A stretch of 64,000 nt of DNA, from NCBI GenBank assembly GCA_037903475.1, contig JBAJFG010000085.1:62001-126000 (forward strand), in the 5' to 3' direction. The stretch's first letter is position 1; every line of letters starts with the position of its first letter. Below are positions 36,501 to 45,500 of the stretch, piece after piece. Source of the DNA: Ancylostoma caninum. Lineage: Eukaryota > Nematoda > Chromadorea > Rhabditida > Ancylostomatidae. The notes beneath the pieces were generated by a model, which was given only the letters and a program-made list of their open reading frames with translations, had not been told where the DNA came from and did no database searches. The position numbers were made by a program, and so were the translations under genes.

Positions 36501-39500
36501 CGTAGATTCTGTAATCCGATCAAAAATTTCCTCTTTTACGACCCATCAAAGGAAAGTTTCTGTGATATCTGCAAATGACTTTCCAGTAATTTCCCAAACA
36601 GATCTACTTCATTTTCACCATCTCTTTAAATTGCGAGGTTTTCATTTCTTCAACTCCTACACAGAGGATTTGCCTACTATCCAGTCAAGACTACCTTCTC
36701 GTAATTGTGCTCTAAGCAATCATTTCTTTTCCGGCCCGAAGCTTATTCGTGCTCGAGTGAGTAAGATGAAAGATTTCCCATCACAGACCCGAAAACTTGG
36801 AAAAAGTTCCATCAAGCTCCAAAAGCATATGAAGGCGTAGAAAATTGAAACTCTGGGACAAGATAGAGGTGATCATGCTCTATGGATGCAATGAAAAGCG
36901 TTCGCTGATTTTGAGTCAGAGAAGTTCCTCGGACAAACCCTCGCTGGGCGCGCAGGTAAGGCCCCGGCAGAAGCGAGATTGGGGCCCGCGCCCAGCGAGT
37001 TTGTCGCGCGCGCCCGGCGATGACGTCACAACCGCTCAATAACGGATGATGGCCAGGTGCTTAATGTTGAGCAACAAGGCTTCACCACATAAATGTACTG
37101 ATGGTGTATGCGTCTTTCGTTGTCTGCGTCCTTCGAAAATCGCCCCTCGCCTGCTCCGCGCCCAGCGAAATTGTGCTCCGGCAGAAGCAAGCAACTTTTC
37201 CGACCTCCGTCATCGAAACTCTACTATTTCCTTCTGCTCCGCGCGAAGCGAAGCAAGAGTCGCTTCTCGCGGAGACCTCAAGCAGGTGCGCGCGACCAGC
37301 GAGAGTTTGTCTGAGTTAGCACGCGGTCAAATTCACCCCACTTTTCCACAAACTGACGAACCGTACCGGCTAATTCTCACATGTGCAATTGATCAATTCC
37401 GCTTCCCACACTTCATTTTCAAACGTTTCCACAATCTTTACTTCACACTTGATTCTGCAATGATTCGAACTCATGCAAAAGTATTCTGAATGCGGCTGGA
37501 ACCGAACCCGAGTTCGATGCAAATGTGCTTGCTCGTTTGAGCTTGCGGTCCGCACGCACGTGTACTAACCTGTATGCGCCAAGTTTGCTGATTGCGCCGC
37601 TTTTACTTGTAATTTTTATGTAGATGTATCGTATACATAGTGCTTTGGAGGCTGGTCCGATCGGATAAGAAAAGATATATATCGACTTCGTTGTCTTAGC
37701 TCCAATTTTGCTCTTCTAATGCGTTTCTTTTGAGTTTTCTTCTAACAAACTGATCGGTGTACAGAGAAAACATGCGGGAGCAGAGGGGAGGGGGATGGTA
37801 GGAGTTGGACGAGGGAATAGGTGGAAGTCGTATTGAGGGTTGGTTTTCACTATCATCATGCTTGACCCAGGCATTAAGGATGTCGAGCCCATTCAACTTC
37901 TTGAAACTGTGACGATAAGTTACCTTTCGAAGTTGATCCGCTCCGAAATCAACCGTGTTCGTAAAGCCCATTCGGATTGGATTTGGAGTCTCCGAAGATG
38001 CAACTGAAAGATAACCTACGAAAAACCATACGTCAGTTGATATGTGCTTTTTTGTGCTTTCAATCACAATCAACCACTTTCAATCATCAATTAAGTACAT
38101 CAACTGCGAGAAATTTGTTTTCTCAATCAGCTGGGTCAAAATATTCCTCATGATTTCACCCAGGTGAACAAGCATAGGAGGGCTCAAGTGCTTTTTTGTA
38201 TTCTAGGCCAAACTCACAAGTGCGTCTTTAAACTCCTGGCCAATCTCAGAATCATTCTGATTCGAGTAATCGAATAACTTCAAACGATCCCTTGCAAGTG
38301 TGAGCTACTGTCGATGTTAGTTCTCACCGGGGCAGCAGTGCTGAAATCACGACAACATAAAAAAGGAACTTCTCCTACAAATCAGGTGTGTTGTTCAAGG
38401 AGTTGAACACTGGGGGGGGGGGGGAGAGGGTCTAATAGAAAAAGGTGCGATAATGTCCACATATTACGTCCAGCACAAAGTCACTCTTATTCAAAAACGT
38501 GACCAGGAATTGAACTTGAATACTAAATTCTTTTTCACGTAGGGCAATGACCCTATGCTGAGAACGTGGGATTTTTTGAAGATGTCTCACTGGAATTTCA
38601 TTTGCCGTCCATCTTACTCCTTCGATCTAGCCGTCTCAGACAATTTTATCGCCTGATAGTGTCACGAGAAAACAATTTGTCTGGAAACATTTCCACTAAA
38701 CGTAACTACATCTAACCATGGGTGTTGATGGTTTTCCACTCAAAGCAGGCCTCATTCTAGAGCGATAGAATCGAAGGGCTCCCTATCGGATTACATGGAC
38801 GGCTAATAAATTAGTGATTGAAATTACGTTTTTTCAAAATTATTTGAATTTGAAGCAAAGGGTGTCGGTAGAGGCAGAACTTATGGATCCACCTGATATC
38901 TTGCTCAAAGATGTCCTGAGTTCACTCAGTGCTCTTTCTATTTTAGTGTACTCTTGATGAAGCAACTGACCCTTGGGGTGTTAAAGTGGAAAGAGTGGAA
39001 GTGAAGGACGTGCGTCTTCCGTTGCAGCTCCAGCGTGCGATGGCTGCAGAAGCAGAGGCAACACGTGAAGCGGGTGCAAAGGTGAAGTTGAAGAAAATCT
39101 TGAGAAGAAAGTTGCACTGCAACAAATGCTTTCTATTCTGTTTTTGTTAGGATAGAAGATAGCAAAACAATAAAGGGTCTTACTCTAGGTTATTGCTGCT
39201 GAAGGTGAACAGAAAGCATCCCAGGCTCTTCGTGAAGCAGCTGAGGTGGTGAGTATTTCTTTTGTTATTCACATCATTGCTACTTTGAAGTGAAATATCT
39301 CAAATGATCCCCATGCTAATTTATCAACCCATCCAGGAATATATTGTGCTGCACTATTCGGCCAGTTCCGCCCTGAATTTTGGAAGAAAAAACTAGCCCA
39401 AACTTGGCCTAGGAGGGTTATTAGAGGTGCTGGACACAAATATAGTATCTTTTTTGTACCGTAATTTCGTTTCTGTAGGGTTATGGTGGGCATGCTGTAG

Positions 39501-42500
39501 ATAACATGTCTCACAGAATTTTGTCAAATTCTGCGTAGAGGGGTCGTTTTAGGCGCTGATCACGATTATCCACATTTTTTTTTGCATGCAACTCTGTTCT
39601 CTTTTGCGAAATCGGCATCTTCTCCAAATTTTTCACTCTATACCTCATGTACAGGGTGCGCACAAATTATTGGCGCCTGGTTTTTTAAGCCCTAATCAGC
39701 GGTAATAGAGTGAATTCACAGATCATGTTGTGGATATGTTTGCTGGAGCCATTCCAACCGTAAACAACAGCAAGTTTGCCAACAGACCTCTTTCCCGGTC
39801 TGTAAAGGCTTAGGGAAGCTTTCAGCTCAAAACGCTCTTGACACGCGGGTATTATTCCACAATATTTTTTCAAGATAATTCAGGGACGAATTTCTACCAG
39901 TCAATTTCTATCTATTTAGTAGTTTAGTACAGACCATACCCACTAACTTATTTGAAGCGGAGCTCATAGGAATGCAAATGAAGTGAGTGAAATAGACTAC
40001 CACTACGAGCCAAAATTTAAGGAAATCACCCGCGAAACCACTCCTGAGCGAATTTTGCTTTGTAAACTGAATGAGTTTGCAAAAACCACTTTTTACTAGT
40101 AGAAATGGGAGTCCTCCGCGGTATTAGAACACTTACTATATCTGCCGGTACGGCTAATTATCAGTTCTGACTTCGCAAAAAATAGCAAAAACGGCCTGTT
40201 AGATAGAACGCCTGTTTTGGCCATGATGATGGTTGTAACCGACCCAGTGTCACGAGCGATTTGAACAGGAGAATTCCTGAAACCTGTGTAAGCACAGGAA
40301 GAGGTCATTTGGAAACTCAGCTACTGTCTACGGTAGAGATACCTCAAGCAAAGACACCTACAATATGACTTGTGAATTTGCTCAATCCTACCTATTGAGG
40401 CTCAAAAAACCACGCGTCAATAATTCGGGCGCACCCTGTATTTCTACGAGAATACGGTTGAGGTCCTAAATTTTACGATATTCGCGTTCAGCGCAAAACG
40501 ACCCATCTATGCAAAATTTGAGAAGATTGTGTGAGTACAATATACCTGCCGTAACCTCACGAACATGGAATTAAGGCGCAAAAAGGATAAGATATTCGTG
40601 TTGAGCACCTTTAACACCCACCCCCCCTCTTCCCTAGGTTTAATTCGGTCAAAAAATTTCATTTCGAAAATCTAGTCGAATAGTGCCTTTTACATTTCTT
40701 GACTATATGCTTCTTTGTCTGAAGATAATGAAAAAAATTCAAGTTAGGAAAAACTAGTATTGAGCATATTTGCAAGGTAGCAATTGTCTTCGACCAGAAA
40801 TACGCCAATTTTCCCCATATTTGCAGGCTCTTCTTCGTGTCACTAGCTCTAAAGTTTTCGCTTTTAGTGTTCCAAACGTACAGGAGACTCCAATGAGTCC
40901 AGTCCCGCGCTTCACACTGCATAATCTGTGCGTCTTACCAGTATGATTGTCTGCGCACCCGTACATTTCATTGACGTCATTGTTCTCATCCTCGATCTGT
41001 GCTGTGGTGTAGCGTGGCGTAGGGCTCTGAGTCATTGGATTCCCCTCTATATTAGCTCACGCCCTCTCCTCATCCGCTGCCGAGTTTATGTTCATATGTG
41101 AAGAGTTCATTTATAAAAATCTTATTCGATCAGCTTTTGGGAGCGTAGCGCCTTCTCCAGTTCTCAACAGAAAACAATATAATGCAAGATAATGCTGGAC
41201 AGTGAGTGTATTTCCAGTAGGAAATTAAAACAATATCACAGCCTACTAACACACACCATAAGACCATCTGATAGTTTGTCCTTCGTCAGGTAGCTTTTGC
41301 CCTCTGCCCATGTAGATGATATTAGTTCCTGTTAAGATTTGAAGAAGGCGCTACCCTCCAAAAGATAATAAAAGGAATTTCTATCGGAGCACTCTTCACA
41401 TGGTGATGATAAATTCCCCTCTGAATGTTAAGCCTTTTTTTCTACACAGCGATGATAGCGTCAGAATGTGAACAATAGTATGAGTTGTTAGATTACGGCT
41501 CGTGGGACTAGTCCGACTGCTAAACGGAGAAGATTCCGCCATCGGGGGACGGAGTGCCACAGTAAACTGATACTTGTGAATTCAAGCGAAATTGTCGCTA
41601 GATCGCGCTATTGCACACTGTCAACCATGCTGAGGTATGACAACTGGAGTTGAAGCATCAGCTGCCATTTTATTATAAAGTAAAGAGGTTTCCGCTGGTT
41701 TGGATTGTAGAGTCAGCTTTGAACGCAACTATTGTTGACTATTTTCTCTTCATCTTTTCTGATAGCATTCACATAATACATGTAAGTGTATCATTGTCGT
41801 TGTTACATGCGTCGATCTAATACCAGCATAAGCTAGGACAGGATCAAGCGTCTGATGGAAATTTCCATTGAGGGGGTGGCTGAGAAGGGGGGTGGGGGGG
41901 GGGGGGGGCGGTCGTATTGGAGTGGTGGGAGTGGGATAAGTGGAGGGTTGGCTTGACCATTAAATGTAAATTCATGATTGTTTCATGACATTAGGAAAAA
42001 CAATCCGCCCTTGCCAGCAAGGGGGGAACGATCACGTCACGTACGTGTTAAAATAGGACTGGTTGGCAGCGTATGAGAGAAGTCGGCTTCAGCGCACCCA
42101 CAGGTTCGATTGTCGGCGCCTTCAAGAGATTTTTGCAAGGGTCAGAATCAATTAAAAATCGAGTGTAAAGTAGAAAGTGTGGAAACATTTGAAAATGAAG
42201 TGTGGATAGCGAGGTCGATCGATTGCACATGCGAGAATTCGCCTGCAGAGTCCTCAGAACGTGGAAAAGTAAGGTGACTTAGACCTCGTGCTGAAGTTCT
42301 CTGACTCGAAATCAGCAAATGTATTTTCAACATGTTCATAGAGGATGAACAGCTCTATTTTTTAAATCAAAGTTTCAATTTTCTAGAGCTTCATATGTTT
42401 TTGCGAGCGCAATGGGAGATTTTTAAATTTTCAGGTGTCTGACAGGAAATTTCCCATCTAACTCACTCAAGCAGGAGCGACAATTGGGGCGCGATAATGG

Positions 42501-45500
42501 GGATGAAGAATGAATGCTTGGAGCTCTATTATATGAAAGAAGTGAAAGTCCATTAAAAGGCAAATTATTTTCATGGAGTTGAAGAAAGGAAAACCTCGCA
42601 ATTCGAAGAGATGGTGAAAATGGAGTAAATCTGTGTGGGAAATCACTGAGAAGCCATTAACCGATATCACGAAAACTTTTCTCCTATTAGTTTGAGATGA
42701 GAGATTTCCCTTTAAGTACAGAATCTGGCTTCACGAAGTTTGCTTGACTTTTCGCACTTTAAATGAGAAATCGATGGGAAATTCGCCAAATTTCCCATCG
42801 ACTTCCCATCGAGCTACCAAAAAAAAATGTGAAGCTCTAGAAAAACGAAATTCTGTTAGAAGATAGAGCTGATCCTCTACGGGCCCGTTGAAAAGCATTT
42901 GTTGATCTTGAATCAGCGAACTTCAGTACGAGGTCTATTTCACCCGAGTTTTCCACAAACTAGCCGGGAACAGTTATGCAAGCCACGAAGAGGTTGAGGA
43001 ACCGCACTTATTTGAGGGTCTTTCCGCAGAAAGAGGATACAACAATCAGGATGAAGAACTAGTCGTGAACATTACTGCGAGCGGGTTTCATCTCCTAGGT
43101 AGTATTGGAGCATATTACTTACTTCTTAGATGGCCGTCGTCACTTGTCGTGCGTGCTCCGGCATCGCTTCCATTCGATTCGTTCTCGCACCACCGTCATC
43201 CAGGAGCATCGCAAAAGACGTTGGCGAGGGTTCTGACTCGTTTTCAGCTGAGCGTTCACCTGGTCCATCCGTACTGTGAACACATCGGCTCATCTCGTTG
43301 GTGGTTTCTCTCGAGGTCGTTTTGTTTCTCTTGGGATCCATTCCAAAGTTCATTTTGTCCATCTATCGTGTTCTCTTCTCATTATATGACAAGTCTATCT
43401 ATGTATAGCCTTCGATACGTATTTCGCTGGGTCACGAGGCAAGAAATTTGTTGTAGATCGGAGCTGCGAAGCCGGCCTGATGTTGGGTCAGCCAATTGTA
43501 CCTGAAAAGACAACGCTCGAGCTTTCTGTATATGGTACGTAACGCCTTGTGGCCGCAGTGTCCGCCCACGTCTCCGCAGCAAAACAGAGCGCTGGAAGAA
43601 CTTTAGGACCAAAAAGTCGAGCACGGAGGTCGCGGTCCGCCAGTTGGTATTCCCTGAGAAGCCCGAACGCGGCCCACGCGGCTCTTCTTATTCGATCCGG
43701 CTTTTCTATGAGGTTGTTCTCCATATTCATTGATCGCCCGAGGTACACATATGACGACGTCTCCTTCATATCAGATCCATCCAGTCCTATTCGCTCTCCT
43801 TCGCAGCACGCATTCATGAACTGCATCTTCGCCCTATTTATTCGCAGTGCTATCCTTCTCCGTACTTGGTTTAGCTCACGAAGCATCTCCTCCGCCTCAC
43901 TAGTGCCTTTCGAGAAAAGGACGATGTCGTCCGCAAGACGAAAATTTGAGAGGCTCCTTCCATCAACCCGGATGTCTTTCTCCTCCCAGTCTAGTGACTT
44001 CATTGCCCGCTGCAATGTGGCAGTAAACCTCTTCGGCGACACGGTATTGCCCTGTCGTACTCCCTTCGCAATTGGTATGGCTAAGGGGCGCTGGAAGAGC
44101 TTTATCGTCGTGGAGCATCCAAAATAGCTGTCAGCTAATGTTCTCGCATATGACGCGTCTACTCCCTGGTCGACTAGTGCTGACAATATAGCGTTTGTTT
44201 CTACGTTGTCGAACGCTTTTTCGTAGTCAACATAGGTTAGAACGAGGGGAAGGCGATATTCCCGACAAGCCTTTATGACCCTCAAAACAGTTTGGATTTT
44301 GCCCATGCAGCTGAATCCCTTACGGAAACCAGGCTGTTCTTGGGGTTGGGCTTCATCCAAGGTCCTCGATATGCGTGTGAGGATAATCTATTAACCAAAG
44401 CGCCGTAAGGGGCTAGAGCGGCTAGAGATACGCGGCGGCACTCATAGACAGCGCAATCTTGAGGCGCAGACTGTGTGGCGAAATGGCCGATTTTTAGGGA
44501 CTCAGGCACATTCGTTTCGGGACTCGCAATTACGTCACTGCTGGCTCTCTCGCGTTAACGAGGTAGTGGTTTCATCACCTTCGCTGGCGGTCTCGCCGCA
44601 TAGGAGTGAGGGAGTGTTTACGAGCTTTCAGGCTGCACAATGTACGCAGCGGGAAAAGCTGCCTTCTATTGTTGCGACGCTGTGTGCACTTGCAGGAAGA
44701 AATGAGCGGATGCTATGAGAGCTGCAGCGTCTCGGAAGTTTCGGGGATGCTGGACCTACCTCTTCGTGAAAGCTCATAAAGCAAGCTCACCAAACGTATC
44801 GGATTATAGTTTCGGAGATCCTCTCTGTCTCCATTCTTGTGAAGGAGAACGCTGCATGAGGTTCTCCACTGGTCCGGAATTCTTTCCTTTTAAAGATAAC
44901 ATGAGAGATGTGCTGCGAGAATAACGTGAAGATGATCGCCTCCTGCTCACAATGGATCAGCGATTATGCGATCCGGTCCAGGGGCAGTGCCGGGTTTCAT
45001 GCTTTTTATCGCAACACGGACTTCCAAAAGAAGAGTCTGAGGTGGTTTGTCGCCAGGGGGATATTCGGGCTTGACACTGCTGTTGAAGAACGGAGAAGGT
45101 TCGTGTAGAACCATTCCGTGATTGATTCCATCTCACGACGGGAAAATATGAATATCCCATCTTCGTTCTTCAGAGTGCCAACGGAACATTATAATCGCGA
45201 AGGTCCCTTCGACGCTTCTTCAGGCTTGTTCTCCCTTCTGCTGCTTCCACGACATGCCAGTCGTGTTCGGAAGGAGACTCAGCAAGGATATTATCGTCAT
45301 ATACGACTTCTTTTCTTCTTCCGCGGTCTCAGATGTACTCGTCCAGTTTGCAGCTGAATCGGATTTTTGCACTGAGGAGATGGTGATCGGATCCACAGCA
45401 GAATGATGACACTACTGAAACATCAAATAGACACCACCTTCGGTTTGTGAGTATGTTGTTTATTTCCGTGCGAGTCGTACCATTGGGTGGTCCCCATGTC

